This document shows, piece after piece, positions 43,784 to 52,693 of a DNA stretch of 64,000 nucleotides. Source of the DNA: Prochlorococcus sp. AG-347-G22 (GTDB lineage Bacteria > Cyanobacteriota > Cyanobacteriia > PCC-6307 > Cyanobiaceae); contig QCBK01000005.1 in the NCBI GenBank assembly GCA_003281635.1, positions 27,632 to 91,631 of the forward strand, in the 5' to 3' direction. Each line of letters opens with the position of its first letter. The first letter of the stretch is position 1. The position numbers and the translations under genes are program-made. The notes below the pieces were generated by a model. It was not told the origin of the DNA. It ran no database searches and saw nothing but the letters and a program-made list of their open reading frames with translations.

Positions 43784-45705
43784 ATATTCAAAGCATTTTT
43801 TAAAAATTCATGAGATTTTTGGATTACTACTTTTTTATTTTCAATATTTTTAAACCCATGCCCTTCATTTTCAAAAAAAATAACTTCTGAATATTTATTA
43901 TTACGGATCAAAATTTCTTGAATTTTTAAAGTTTGTTCATAAGAAATAACTTTATCTTTTTTTCCATGAAAGATTAAGGTAGGTTTTTTTATTTTGTTAA
44001 TATAATTTATTGGCGATCTATTTATATAATCATCATGATTTGTTGCATAATCTCCTACCAAAGAATTTAAATAATCTCTTTCAAACCTATGAGTGTTGTA
44101 ATGCATATCCTTCAAATCAATTACAGGATATCTACAAATTGCTGCTTTAAAAATAGACCCATATAATAAACAATTCAGAGCCGTTAACCCACCAGCACTA
44201 TTACCAAAAATTACTACTTTCTCGCTATCAACCAGATTCGATTTAATTAATTCAAGAGCAAGTGCTTTGCAATCATAAGAATCAACAATCCCCCACTTAG
44301 AATTCAACCTCTCTCTATATGCTTTGCCAAATCCTGATGAACCACCATAATTAACTTCAGCAACAAAAAATCCCTTCGTCGTCCAATATTGAACTTCAGA
44401 ATTATATGATCCATCAAAACATGAAGTTGGTCCGCTATGTGCTCTAACAAGGAGCGGTGGCTTTCTAAAATTTTTAACAAGAGGCTTATAAAGAAAAGAA
44501 TGAGTAGATTTAGCCTCAAAACCTTTAAACCAAAATGTTTCAGGTTTTGAACAATCTTTTATATGATCAAAAAATATCTTCTCAGAAAAATTTGACAAAA
44601 CTTTTTTTGCAACATCAATTTCAAATACAATTCCCAAAAAATCAGATCCATACCCTTTAAAAAGAACTTTGTTCCTAAAAACACTGAAATCACTTATTGA
44701 GGTAAAAGGAGTAGAAAATTCTTTAACAAATTCAAGATCTTTATATTGTTCCACTACTAATCTATGTTCTTTTTTTGCTAAACAAAATAAATTTTTTATA
44801 TCCCCTGAAAAGAATGTAATTCCAGTGACCCATTGTGGTGCTCCATATTCAATCATATTTCTCTCGACTCTTTTCCTAATAAAAATATTCTCAATTTCAC
44901 TAACATCTAAAAACAATAAGTTCCACCATCCAGAACTATCTTCAGAACATACTAAATGTGTTTCATTTATCCAAAAAGGTTGAAAAAAAGAAACGTTTTT
45001 TTTTGAATTTATCAGCTTATTTGAAAATTTTTTTATTTTTTGTATATCGCCATCTAAATCTATTTGAGCAAAAAACAGCTCATTTTTCTCCCAGGGCATA
45101 TATGGAGAATCCCACTCTATCCAAGAAAGTAAGTTTGCAGATGTATTAGAAGATAATTCTCCCACAAAATTTTTAAATTTTTTTATTAGATGAATATCTT
45201 GTTTAGTTTTTTTTAAATTTAAAGAAAATAAATAATCTCTATTATTTATTTCGCAAATTCCATACAATAAATTGTTTTCAGAAATGACAAATGAAGAATC
45301 AAAATTTCCATCAATTGATTTAGATAATTGATTAGGTTCTTGAACTGAAAAGAGATATTTATTTTGGCTTCTATAAGTTGACGCTGCCTCTTTAAAAATT
45401 TGAAACCATACTGCCTTGGTAATCTGATCTATCCATATCAAATAAAAATTATTTTTAAAATCTATACATTTATAAGATTTACCACCATATCCATGAAAAT
45501 TATTTTTAATATTGTATTTTTTACTTGTTAATTGCTGGGGAAACGCTTCTTTGACATTAAATGGTCTTGCAAAAATGGCATTTTCATTTTGACCTTCACC
45601 AACAACATCAATCCAAAAAATTGTATCCCTAACGATAGTTAATTCCTTATAAGCTTTTTTTTTAGATTCAGTTTGACTAACTTTTAGCTTATCTTCATTA
45701 CTCAT
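43780..45705 (-). CDS. S9-family serine peptidase (prolyl-oligopeptidase type)
   Basis: The 641-residue protein has an N-terminal beta-propeller-like region (residues about 30-390) and a C-terminal alpha/beta-hydrolase domain with the Ser motif VIFGNSAGGLTALNCL, Asp in FHGKKDKVI and His in NEGHGFKN. It resembles S9C dipeptidyl/acylaminoacyl peptidases that cut small peptides; substrates are unknown. There is no signal peptide. It overlaps sufS by 4 bp at the convergent ends, and is divergent from def, so it is monocistronic. Confidence 0.88.
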   Translation of the reverse strand: MSNEDKLKVSQTESKKKAYKELTIVRDTIFWIDVVGEGQNENAIFARPFNVKEAFPQQLTSKKYNIKNNFHGYGGKSYKCIDFKNNFYLIWIDQITKAVWFQIFKEAASTYRSQNKYLFSVQEPNQLSKSIDGNFDSSFVISENNLLYGICEINNRDYLFSLNLKKTKQDIHLIKKFKNFVGELSSNTSANLLSWIEWDSPYMPWEKNELFFAQIDLDGDIQKIKKFSNKLINSKKNVSFFQPFWINETHLVCSEDSSGWWNLLFLDVSEIENIFIRKRVERNMIEYGAPQWVTGITFFSGDIKNLFCLAKKEHRLVVEQYKDLEFVKEFSTPFTSISDFSVFRNKVLFKGYGSDFLGIVFEIDVAKKVLSNFSEKIFFDHIKDCSKPETFWFKGFEAKSTHSFLYKPLVKNFRKPPLLVRAHSGPTSCFDGSYNSEVQYWTTKGFFVAEVNYGGSSGFGKAYRERLNSKWGIVDSYDCKALALELIKSNLVDSEKVVIFGNSAGGLTALNCLLYGSIFKAAICRYPVIDLKDMHYNTHRFERDYLNSLVGDYATNHDDYINRSPINYINKIKKPTLIFHGKKDKVISYEQTLKIQEILIRNNKYSEVIFFENEGHGFKNIENKKVVIQKSHEFLKNALNI

Positions 45706-45780
45706 TTAAAAAATTACAAAGAACGTAAATTAAAGTGCTAGTATTTTTATAGCTAAACTCTTAATTAAATACTTTTTAAC

Positions 45781-46386
45781 GTGGCAAACCATTTTTCACA
45801 ACTTGCAAAAAAGTCAAGATCAAATGGAAGCTCGGAAAAAATTGCAAAAGAACAAACAGGTAAGCCATCTCTAGACATTTATAAACTTGGTGATGATGTA
45901 TTAAGAAAAAATTCCAAAAGAATAACTAAGGTTGATGAATCGATTAGAAAACTTGCTAGAGAAATGCTTCAAAGCATGTATGCAGCTAAAGGAATTGGAC
46001 TTGCCGCACCTCAAATTGGTATCAACAAAGAGCTTCTTGTCATCGATGTAAATTTTGAAGATTCAGCAGCAGAACCTCTAATATTAATCAATCCAGAAAT
46101 TACAGACTTTGGAACAACCCTGAATTCATACGAAGAAGGCTGCTTGAGTATACCTGGCGTCTATTTGAATGTAGTTAGACCATCAACTATCAAATTAAAA
46201 TTTAGAGATGAAATGGGGCGACCACGTAAAATGAAAGCAGATGGACTTTTGGCGAGGTGTATTCAACACGAAATGGATCATTTAAACGGAATATTATTTG
46301 TTGATAGAGTTACATCAAAAGATGATTTGAATAAAGAACTTATAAAGGAAGGTTTTAACGAAAGAGATGTAATTTCTATTAATTAA
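45781..46386 (+). CDS. def: Peptide deformylase
   Basis: The 201-residue metalloenzyme removes the formyl group from nascent proteins. All three motifs are there: GIGLAAPQIG, EEGCLSIPG and QHEMDHLNG (with the metal ligands Cys and two His). The start is GTG at 45781, giving an N-terminal extension of about 25 polar residues (FSQLAKKSRSNGSSEKI) before the deformylase fold; a shorter start cannot be excluded. It is followed 4 nt later by a HIT gene, so the two share a transcript. Confidence 0.95.
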   Translation: MANHFSQLAKKSRSNGSSEKIAKEQTGKPSLDIYKLGDDVLRKNSKRITKVDESIRKLAREMLQSMYAAKGIGLAAPQIGINKELLVIDVNFEDSAAEPLILINPEITDFGTTLNSYEEGCLSIPGVYLNVVRPSTIKLKFRDEMGRPRKMKADGLLARCIQHEMDHLNGILFVDRVTSKDDLNKELIKEGFNERDVISIN

Positions 46387-46390
46387 TCTA

Positions 46391-46732
46391 ATGACTGAAA
46401 CTACAATATTTCAAAAAATAATTAATGAAGAAATACCCTGCGATAAGCTTTATGAAGATGAGTTATGTATTGCGTTTAATGATATACAAGCGCAAGCACC
46501 AGTCCATTTTTTAGTGATTCCAAAAAAGCCAATTATTAGTTTATTAGATTGTATTGAAGAAGATGCAAATTTATTAGGGCATTTACTTTTTGTTGGCAGC
46601 ACAATAGCTAAATCAAAAAATTTAACTAATTGGAGAACAGTAATTAATACTGGGGCAGAATCGGGCCAAACAGTTTTTCATTTACATATTCATTTTTTAT
46701 CAGGAAGAAAAATGAATTGGCCCCCAGGTTAA
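46391..46732 (+). CDS. HIT-family nucleotide-binding protein (HinT-like)
   Basis: The 113-residue protein has the histidine-triad motif FHLHIHFLSGR near its C-terminus, with the Hint-type start TIFQKIINEEIPCDKLYEDE and FNDIQAQAPVHFLVIPKKP. HinT hydrolyses AMP-lysine and related phosphoramidates. The length is right for bacterial HinT. It lies 4 nt after def, a common neighbour. Downstream, 46 nt separate it from a 92-aa unknown gene. Confidence 0.93.
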   Translation: MTETTIFQKIINEEIPCDKLYEDELCIAFNDIQAQAPVHFLVIPKKPIISLLDCIEEDANLLGHLLFVGSTIAKSKNLTNWRTVINTGAESGQTVFHLHIHFLSGRKMNWPPG

Positions 46733-46778
46733 AACTCTCGAAAGAAATGATTATGGGTTATAAATAAGTAAAAACAAA

Positions 46779-47057
46779 ATGAATACTTCAGATTCCTTAA
46801 AAACAGAATCCAAAAATTTATTCAATTTAATCTCAAAAAATTGGGAAGAGTTAGACGATTCACTCAAAACTAAGATAATAAAAATATGGAAAGTCTTAAC
46901 TTATAAATGGCAATTACAAGTCTTATTTAATCTACCTTTTCTTTTGTGGTTGGTATTAGATAAATCTTTTCCAAAAGTTCATAAATTTGATACTACAATC
47001 TTGAATTACTTAAATTTACCAGACTGGGCACTTTCATTTATTGGCTTTGGTCAATAG
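46779..47057 (+). CDS. Small membrane protein, 92 aa
   Basis: The protein is 92 residues long with a polar, acidic/lysine-rich first half (KNWEELDDSLKTKIIKIWKV) and one hydrophobic segment (QVLFNLPFLLWLVLDKSF). No family is recognised. The first half looks like an amphipathic helix, so it may be a monotopic or single-pass protein. It precedes the ABC transporter gene by 42 nt on the same strand, and may be its helper or regulatory subunit; this is inference from location only. Confidence 0.65.
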   Translation: MNTSDSLKTESKNLFNLISKNWEELDDSLKTKIIKIWKVLTYKWQLQVLFNLPFLLWLVLDKSFPKVHKFDTTILNYLNLPDWALSFIGFGQ

Positions 47058-47099
47058 ACTGCTTAAAGTTATAATTCACCTTATAAAACTTGTCGAGTA

Positions 47100-49082
47100 A
47101 TGAATAAAGCAGTTAATAATACATCCAAAATACTTTACCAGTTAAAAAAATTAAGGAAGCTATCTCAGCCGTTTTTTCTTCCAGTAGATCAATGTAATGG
47201 ATTCCAATTCATATGGCTTTTGATTTCTCTCCTATTTTGTGTCGGTGGTGTAGTACTTGTTGGTCTTACAGGAATAATCAGTTTTTTTGAAAACTTTCAA
47301 CCAATTTTTCTTGAAAAGTATTTTGGAGGTGTTGTAAGTACTGTAAATTCAATTTGGGCTGGTAGCTGGGGATTACTTTTCTCTGCCTTATTTCTAATTG
47401 GATCAGGGAGCTTTTTTAGCTTAAGACGTCAATTAAAAAACCGTAGATGGTTACATTGGTTATTCCTTGCGATAATTGTATTAATGCTTTTAGCTGTAAA
47501 CGGAATAAACGCAGGTATTGGATTCATTGCAAGAGATTTAACAAATGCTTTAGTAGAAAAACAAGAAGATGGGTTTTATCGGATATTGGGCATTTACGCT
47601 TGTTGTTTCGCTGTGGCTCTACCAATACGTGTTTCCCAAATATTTTTTACATATAAGTTAGGAATAATTTGGAGAGAATGGCTTTCAAAAAGTTTAGTCA
47701 AAGACTATATGACTAATAAAGCTTATTACCAATTAAATCCCAATGATGAAGAGCAAACAGATGTAGATAATCCTGATCAAAGAATCACAGATGATACCCG
47801 AGCTTTTACCGGGCAAAGTCTCTCTTTCACATTAGGTATTTTTGATGCCTTACTAACATTTTCACTTAATATTCTTATTTTATGGAGTATTAGTACAACA
47901 CTTACTTTTTCTTTATTTGGTTACGCTGCATTTGCAACTGCTATCCTCTTATTTGCTGGTAAAAATCTTGTAAAGATTGACTTTGATCAACTCAGATATG
48001 AAGCAGATTTTCGATATGGCTTAGTACATATTAGAGATAATGCTGAATCAATAGCCTTTTACTCTGGGGAGAATCCTGAGCGAAATGAAACTGAAAGACG
48101 CTTAGGGGAAGTGGTGAGAAATTTTAACTTACTGATTATATGGAGAGTAATAATAGACGTCATGAGAAGATCAATTAATTATGCTGGAAATTTCTTTCCA
48201 TATTTAATAATGGCAATCCCTTACTTCAAAGGTGATATTGATTATGGACGTTTTATACAGGCAAGCTTTGCCTTTGGAATGGTTGAAGGTTCGTTATTTT
48301 TCATTGTTAATCAAATCGAAGAACTTGCAAAATTTACTGCTGGTATTGGCAGATTAGAAGGATTCCAATCAAAAGTTGAATCCATTAGTCAAACTAACCC
48401 AACTAGCAATCGAAACGTTATTTCAGACTACCCCTCAATTCTTATTAATAATGCTGATCTTTGCCCACCAGGATCAAATAAAACAATAATTAAAAATTTA
48501 AATTTGAGCATCGATAATAATCAATCACTTTTGGTTGTAGGACCATCTGGGTGTGGAAAAACATCTTTACTAAGAATGATTAGTGGTTTGTGGGAACCCG
48601 ATCAGGGAGTAATTAAAAAACCAAAAATTGGCGAATTATTATTCATACCTCAAAAACCGTATATGTTACTTGGTTCTTTAAGGGAACAATTATGTTATCC
48701 CACAGAAGTTAAGAAGTTTAGTGATGAACATCTCACTTCTGTACTTCATGAAGTGAATCTAAAAACCTTAGTTGATCGATATCCTAATCTTGATATCAAA
48801 CAAGATTGGCCGCGAATTCTTTCTCTAGGCGAGCAACAAAGATTAGCTTTTGCAAGACTCTTACTAAATTCTCCAAGATTTGCAGTACTTGATGAAGCAA
48901 CAAGTGCTTTAGATATTAACACTGAAAAAAAATTATATAGTTTACTAAAGGAAAGAGAACTTTCTCTTATTAGCGTTGGACATAGACCTAGCTTAAAAGA
49001 TTTTCACGAAAATATTTTAGAATTAAATGGACAAGGAGACTGGAAATTACTCACTTCTGATAAGTATAATTTTAAGGATTAA
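47100..49082 (+). CDS. ABC transporter, permease-ATPase fusion (ABC_membrane_2 / SbmA-YddA type)
   Basis: The 660-residue protein joins about six transmembrane helices (residues 35-370) to an ATPase domain (about 430-655) with Walker A GPSGCGKTS, signature LSLGEQQRLAFARLLL and FAVLDEATSALD. The membrane part has EADFRYGLVHIRDNAESIAF, typical of the SbmA/BacA/ABCD group (peroxisomal-type and bacterial cobalamin or peptide importers). The substrate is unknown; cobalamin-like or peptide transport would be inference. It follows the 92-aa gene and precedes an Hli-like gene by 9 nt. Confidence 0.88.
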   Translation: MNKAVNNTSKILYQLKKLRKLSQPFFLPVDQCNGFQFIWLLISLLFCVGGVVLVGLTGIISFFENFQPIFLEKYFGGVVSTVNSIWAGSWGLLFSALFLIGSGSFFSLRRQLKNRRWLHWLFLAIIVLMLLAVNGINAGIGFIARDLTNALVEKQEDGFYRILGIYACCFAVALPIRVSQIFFTYKLGIIWREWLSKSLVKDYMTNKAYYQLNPNDEEQTDVDNPDQRITDDTRAFTGQSLSFTLGIFDALLTFSLNILILWSISTTLTFSLFGYAAFATAILLFAGKNLVKIDFDQLRYEADFRYGLVHIRDNAESIAFYSGENPERNETERRLGEVVRNFNLLIIWRVIIDVMRRSINYAGNFFPYLIMAIPYFKGDIDYGRFIQASFAFGMVEGSLFFIVNQIEELAKFTAGIGRLEGFQSKVESISQTNPTSNRNVISDYPSILINNADLCPPGSNKTIIKNLNLSIDNNQSLLVVGPSGCGKTSLLRMISGLWEPDQGVIKKPKIGELLFIPQKPYMLLGSLREQLCYPTEVKKFSDEHLTSVLHEVNLKTLVDRYPNLDIKQDWPRILSLGEQQRLAFARLLLNSPRFAVLDEATSALDINTEKKLYSLLKERELSLISVGHRPSLKDFHENILELNGQGDWKLLTSDKYNFKD

Positions 49083-49091
49083 CAAAAAACA

Positions 49092-49367
49092 ATGAATTCT
49101 AAAGAAGAACAAACTAACTCAGAAGTCACTAATTTAGAGAATGAGAGTTTTATAGAAAAGCAGAATGATTCAAATTCCATCAGCGATCAAAATGGAGAAA
49201 ATAAATTTGATGAAAAATCTATAGAAATTAAAGATGAATATAAATTTGGATGGAGTAGTTATTCTGAAATAACTAATGGAAGATTTGCAATGATTGGCTT
49301 CCTCGCAATAATATTGGTTGAATTATTTAGTAAACAATCGTTTTTAAAATGGGCAGGAATCTTGTAA
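49092..49367 (+). CDS. Hli-like chlorophyll-binding protein with long N-terminus
   Basis: The 91-residue protein has an acidic, Asn/Glu/Ser-rich N-terminal half (residues 1-50) and then FGWSSYSEITNGRFAMIGFL, the single chlorophyll-binding helix of the Hli family (EITNGRFAMIGF). The helix is followed by AIILVELFSKQSFLKWAGIL. Such extended Hli proteins occur in cyanobacteria and may bind carotenoid and chlorophyll during assembly. It starts 9 nt after the ABC gene and ends next to the convergent ycf66 stop. Confidence 0.85.
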   Translation: MNSKEEQTNSEVTNLENESFIEKQNDSNSISDQNGENKFDEKSIEIKDEYKFGWSSYSEITNGRFAMIGFLAIILVELFSKQSFLKWAGIL

Positions 49368-50297
49368 TTAATCATCAAATCTAGAACTGTTATCTCTAGG
49401 TTTCTTCTTGTTTGTTCCAACGTTATATCTACTATTTTGATTTTTTGAATTTGATCTATCTGAGGAGCTTACTCTACGAGTATCACGTTGTTTTTTAGCT
49501 TGATTAGCATCTTTAAATGAAGCATCTTCTACTTGTGCTTTTGAGGTTTGTTGCCTAATAGGAGATCTAATAGGTTTCTTTCTTAATGGAGAAGAATCAC
49601 TAGGAGAAGAGATATTTTCTTGTCTAGAAACTGTACGATTCATTTTGGGTCTTGACCCTGTTTTAATTTCAACTCGAGATGAATTTCTTCTGTCACCAAA
49701 GTTATTTGTTTCTGGTTGTTTACTATTTCTATCTTCAACAGTCTGTCTTCTCCTTCTTATAGGTTCATCATTTTCAAACTGACTTATTTCCCTTGTAGAT
49801 GGCCTAGTTCTACTTGCTGCAGCAGAGGGTATAACTCTTGAAACATTCCTCCTACGAGATCTACCCTCAGTATAGTTGTCTTCGAATTCATCTTCTTGAG
49901 GTTTAAATCTTCTGTATGGTCTTTCAGACTCTTCAAACCTATCATAATCGTCATTAAATCGGCCTCTAGAATTTCTGGGAACATCAGAAATAGGATCATC
50001 ATCAAAATAAGATGACCTTCTAGCTTGATCAGTAGCAACTCCTCTCAATCGCACACTTTCATATGCGAAAAAAACTGTAGTTCCTGCTAATAAAAACTGA
50101 CCAAACTGAAGGATAGGATCTAACCTCCAGCCTTGAAAAAATAATATTCCTCCGCACAAAAGTCCAATTGCTGCGAAGAAAACATCATAATCCCTTGCCA
50201 AGGCAGGCTTAAAGGACCTCAAAAAATAAAGGCCTCCTCCACATACCGCGAGAACTATACCAACAATACTGGCCCAATTGAGACTAGCATTGACCAC
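49368..50297 (-). CDS. ycf66: Ycf66-family protein
   Basis: The 309-residue protein has an N-terminal membrane domain of three helices (residues about 8-80: NWASIVGIVLAVCGGGLYFL, FFAAIGLLCGGILFFQGWRL, GQFLLAGTTVFFAYESVRLR), which is the Ycf66 signature, followed by a long disordered Arg/Ser/Asp tail (residues 90-309). Function is unknown; it is plastid- and cyanobacteria-specific. The start is GTG at 50297 with GGAG about 8 nt upstream. It is downstream of psbX on the same strand with 80 nt between and a possible terminator there. Confidence 0.88.
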   Translation of the reverse strand: MVNASLNWASIVGIVLAVCGGGLYFLRSFKPALARDYDVFFAAIGLLCGGILFFQGWRLDPILQFGQFLLAGTTVFFAYESVRLRGVATDQARRSSYFDDDPISDVPRNSRGRFNDDYDRFEESERPYRRFKPQEDEFEDNYTEGRSRRRNVSRVIPSAAASRTRPSTREISQFENDEPIRRRRQTVEDRNSKQPETNNFGDRRNSSRVEIKTGSRPKMNRTVSRQENISSPSDSSPLRKKPIRSPIRQQTSKAQVEDASFKDANQAKKQRDTRRVSSSDRSNSKNQNSRYNVGTNKKKPRDNSSRFDD

Positions 50298-50325
50298 ATT
50301 CTTTCTCCAAAAATTTAATTTTTAA

Positions 50326-50344
50326 AGGGTTATTTATATACCCT
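50326..50344 (-). terminator. Possible terminator after psbX
   Basis: On the minus strand, AGGGT (50344-50340 reversed) and ACCCT (50330-50326 reversed) form a 5-bp stem with a 9-base A/T loop, followed by TTTAAAAATTAAATTTTT downstream on that strand. The stem is short and A/T-rich so the terminator is weak; readthrough into ycf66 is plausible. Confidence 0.35.
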
Positions 50345-50377
50345 ATATATATAGTGTACTTAAAACTTCTACAAAAA

Positions 50378-50563
50378 CTAGCGTCTTCCAGTAGAAGTAC
50401 GATCGAGGGAATCTTTCTGGCTGACAAAAATCAAAAATGCTGTGGCTGGAATAACGATAAGTAAGGCGGCAGCAATAAAACTACCTATCATCCCAACTGC
50501 GGAATTATTTGCGACTTCAGCAGAAAAATCAGCGGCTAGTAATAAATTTGAGATTTGAAACAC
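50378..50563 (-). CDS. psbX: Photosystem II protein PsbX
   Basis: The 61-residue protein reads [20 protein letters not shown] and then [20 protein letters not shown], followed by [20 protein letters not shown]. One transmembrane helix (about residues 22-46) with the [18 protein letters not shown] ending is the PsbX signature. PsbX is a low-mass PSII subunit near cytochrome b559 and affects quinone function. The start is GTG at 50563. It lies downstream of a recognisable promoter and upstream of ycf66. Confidence 0.92.
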   Translation of the reverse strand: MFQISNLLLAADFSAEVANNSAVGMIGSFIAAALLIVIPATAFLIFVSQKDSLDRTSTGRR

Positions 50564-50585
50564 TTTTTAAATATTAAATTCTCAA

Positions 50586-50613
50586 TTTATAATACGAATT
50601 AAATACGTTTCAA
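50586..50613 (-). promoter_or_regulatory. Candidate psbX promoter
   Basis: On the minus strand TTGAAA (50613-50608) and TATAAA (50591-50586) are separated by 16 bases. The predicted start of transcription is near 50579, leaving a short leader of about 16 bases before the psbX GTG at 50563. The match to a sigma-70-type promoter is good for this A/T-rich genome; it was not tested. Confidence 0.5.
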
Positions 50614-50644
50614 TGGGTTATTTATTAAGATGAATTAAACAATT

Positions 50645-50959
50645 GTGATTTCCTTGCTTGTAAACTTTCTACAAATTTTAGATATTAGTTTAGGAATTTC
50701 TCTTTCATATCTAACTATAGTTTTTCTAATAAGATTAATACTTACTTGGTATCCAAAAATTGATTTAAGTAAAGGTTTATGGTTATTAGTTTCAATACCA
50801 TCAAGCTCTATTCTTAATTTAACAAGAAAACTAATTCCTCCTATTGGAGGCGTTGATGTTGGACCAGTAATTTGGATCGGATTTATAAGCTTTTTGAGAG
50901 AAATATTAGTCGGTCAGCAAGGGCTTATAAAACTTGCATTGCATACACATATTTCATAG
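50645..50959 (+). CDS. YggT-family membrane protein
   Basis: The 104-residue protein has two hydrophobic segments with the YGGT signature LIRLILTWYPKIDL and RKLIPPIGGVDVGPVIWIGFI. YggT proteins are small membrane proteins with unclear function; in plants and cyanobacteria they affect thylakoid/chloroplast division or ion handling. The start is GTG at 50645. It is divergent from psbX and convergent with accC. Confidence 0.88.
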   Translation: MISLLVNFLQILDISLGISLSYLTIVFLIRLILTWYPKIDLSKGLWLLVSIPSSSILNLTRKLIPPIGGVDVGPVIWIGFISFLREILVGQQGLIKLALHTHIS

Positions 50960-50977
50960 AAATCTTTAAATAATTTC

Positions 50978-52327
50978 TCAATAATTTGGCAATAATTCTT
51001 CTTCTACATATTTAGTATGTATCTTACCCTGCTTAAATTTAGGTTTATTCAGTAAGGTTAGATGAAAGTTAATTGTTGTAGGAATACCAGTTACTGCACA
51101 TTCATTTAAAGCCCTATTCATACGTTTAATTGCAGTATTACGATCCTTTCCCCAGACTATTAACTTACCAATTAATGAGTCATAGAAAGGAGGGATTTCA
51201 TAGCCTGTATAGACATGACTATCCACCCTTACACCAGGGCCACCAGGAGGAAGCCACCCAGTTATTTTTCCGGGTGATGGTCGGAAATTGTGAGAAGGAT
51301 CTTCAGCATTGATTCTACATTCAATGGCATGACCGTTTAAATGGATATCATCCTGATTAAATTCCAAGTTTGCTCCGCTTGCGATTTTAATTTGCTCAGC
51401 TATTAAATCAACTCCTGTAACCATTTCAGTAACAGGATGTTCAACTTGAATCCTTGTATTCATCTCCATAAAATAAAAATTATCATCATCATCAACTAAA
51501 AATTCAACTGTCCCCGCCCCTTCGTAGCCGATACTTTTTGCAGCAGCAACAGCTGCGTTCCCCATTTTTTTTCTTAGCTCAGTATTAATTGCAGGACTAG
51601 GAGACTCCTCTAGTAACTTCTGATGTCTTCTTTGAACTGAACAATCTCGCTCTCCTAAATGAACAACATTACCCGACCTGTCGGCCAAAATTTGAATTTC
51701 TACATGTCTTGGCTTCTTTATAAATTTCTCCATATATAATCCATCATTACCAAAAGCTGCTTCTGCTTCGCCTTGAGCTGCTTTAAACATTTTTTCTAAA
51801 TTATCAGAGTTTTCAACCAAACGCATACCTCTTCCACCTCCTCCAGCAGTGGCTTTGATAATTACCGGATAGCCAATATCATCTGCCAATTTATAAGCTT
51901 CATCAACATTTGATAACAAGCCTTTACTACCAGGTACTGTTGGAACTCCAACTGCTTCCATAGTTTCTTTAGCTGTAGATTTATCTCCCATAGATCTAAT
52001 AGCTTTAGGAGATGGGCCAATAAAAACTATGCCGTGATCATTACACATCTCAGCAAATTTATCATTTTCCGCAAGAAATCCGTAACCAGGATGAATAGCA
52101 TCAACTCCTCTCGAAGTAGCAGCAGCAAGTATATTTGGAATATTTAAATAACTCTTATTACTTAATGAATCTCCTACGCAAACCGCTTCATCAGCAAGCT
52201 GAACATGCAATGCTTTTTTATCTACAGTGCTAAAAACTGCAACGGTTGCAATACCTAGTTCTCTACAACTTCTGACAATTCGTAAAGCTATTTCTCCACG
52301 ATTAGCAATTAAAACTTTTTCAACCAT
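50978..52327 (-). CDS. accC: Acetyl-CoA carboxylase biotin carboxylase subunit
   Basis: The 449-residue ATP-grasp enzyme carboxylates biotin on AccB in fatty-acid synthesis. Characteristic segments are [45 protein letters not shown], the [19 protein letters not shown] metal site and the C-terminal [18 protein letters not shown]. The length is exact for AccC. It appears monocistronic here; accB is not adjacent. It starts 259 bp from the tRNA-Leu gene. Confidence 0.96.
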   Translation of the reverse strand: MVEKVLIANRGEIALRIVRSCRELGIATVAVFSTVDKKALHVQLADEAVCVGDSLSNKSYLNIPNILAAATSRGVDAIHPGYGFLAENDKFAEMCNDHGIVFIGPSPKAIRSMGDKSTAKETMEAVGVPTVPGSKGLLSNVDEAYKLADDIGYPVIIKATAGGGGRGMRLVENSDNLEKMFKAAQGEAEAAFGNDGLYMEKFIKKPRHVEIQILADRSGNVVHLGERDCSVQRRHQKLLEESPSPAINTELRKKMGNAAVAAAKSIGYEGAGTVEFLVDDDDNFYFMEMNTRIQVEHPVTEMVTGVDLIAEQIKIASGANLEFNQDDIHLNGHAIECRINAEDPSHNFRPSPGKITGWLPPGGPGVRVDSHVYTGYEIPPFYDSLIGKLIVWGKDRNTAIKRMNRALNECAVTGIPTTINFHLTLLNKPKFKQGKIHTKYVEEELLPNY

Positions 52328-52586
52328 TATGAAAATTAAATTGAAGAAATGAAATGACTTAAAATAAAAAATTATTTGCCAAAGTAATCAACAAAATTTT
52401 TTAGTGATTAGAGGACATTTTTTACAATACAACCTAAAACGTTATATATGTATAAATATTTTTTTTATGCAATAGAAAAATTATTCATCATATTCAAAGA
52501 ACTCTTTTCGAACTACATGCTTAATTCAGTCAATAATGTATGATATTTTTAAGGTTTAAGCATCCCCCGGCTGCTGAAAACCCTTT
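52328..52586. other. Gene-free interval upstream of tRNA-Leu
   Basis: This A/T-rich stretch separates accC and the tRNA-Leu gene. A TATGAT at 52539-52544, 43 bases before the mature tRNA, could serve as -10; no good -35 is seen. A 31-codon open frame at 52448-52543 has no support. A short GC-rich patch (CCCCCGGCTGC) around 52564-52575 is the tRNA leader. Confidence 0.4.
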
Positions 52587-52668
52587 GCGGACGTGGCGGA
52601 ATTGGTAGACGCGCACGTCTAAGGAGCGTGTGGCTTCGGCCTTGCGAGTTCAAGTCTCGCCGTCCGCA
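52587..52668 (+). tRNA. tRNA-Leu (anticodon AAG)
   Basis: An 82-nt class II tRNA. Acceptor stem GCGGACG (52587-52593) pairs with CGTCCGC (52661-52667), discriminator A. Anticodon stem CACGT (52614-52618) pairs with GCGTG (52626-52630), loop CTAAGGA, so the anticodon is AAG at 52621-52623 with T33 and G37, as in CUN-reading leucine tRNAs. The long variable arm (about 13 nt, GGC/GCC hairpin) and T-arm GCGAG-TTCAAGT-CTCGC are clear. CCA is not encoded. A34 would need deamination to inosine (TadA-type) to read CUU/CUC/CUA. Confidence 0.95.
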
Positions 52669-52693
52669 TTTAATGTATTCTGGTTTAACTGCA

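Noticed and set aside
52448..52543. A 31-codon open frame before tRNA-Leu
   Set aside because: It is short and Phe/Ile/Asn-rich as expected by chance in A/T-rich DNA; no Shine-Dalgarno site and no family.
52628..52693. Extension of the LpxB-like gene upstream into tRNA-Leu
   Set aside because: The open frame begins inside the tRNA gene. The translated part is derived from the tRNA sequence, so an ATG at 52673 or 52694 must be used.
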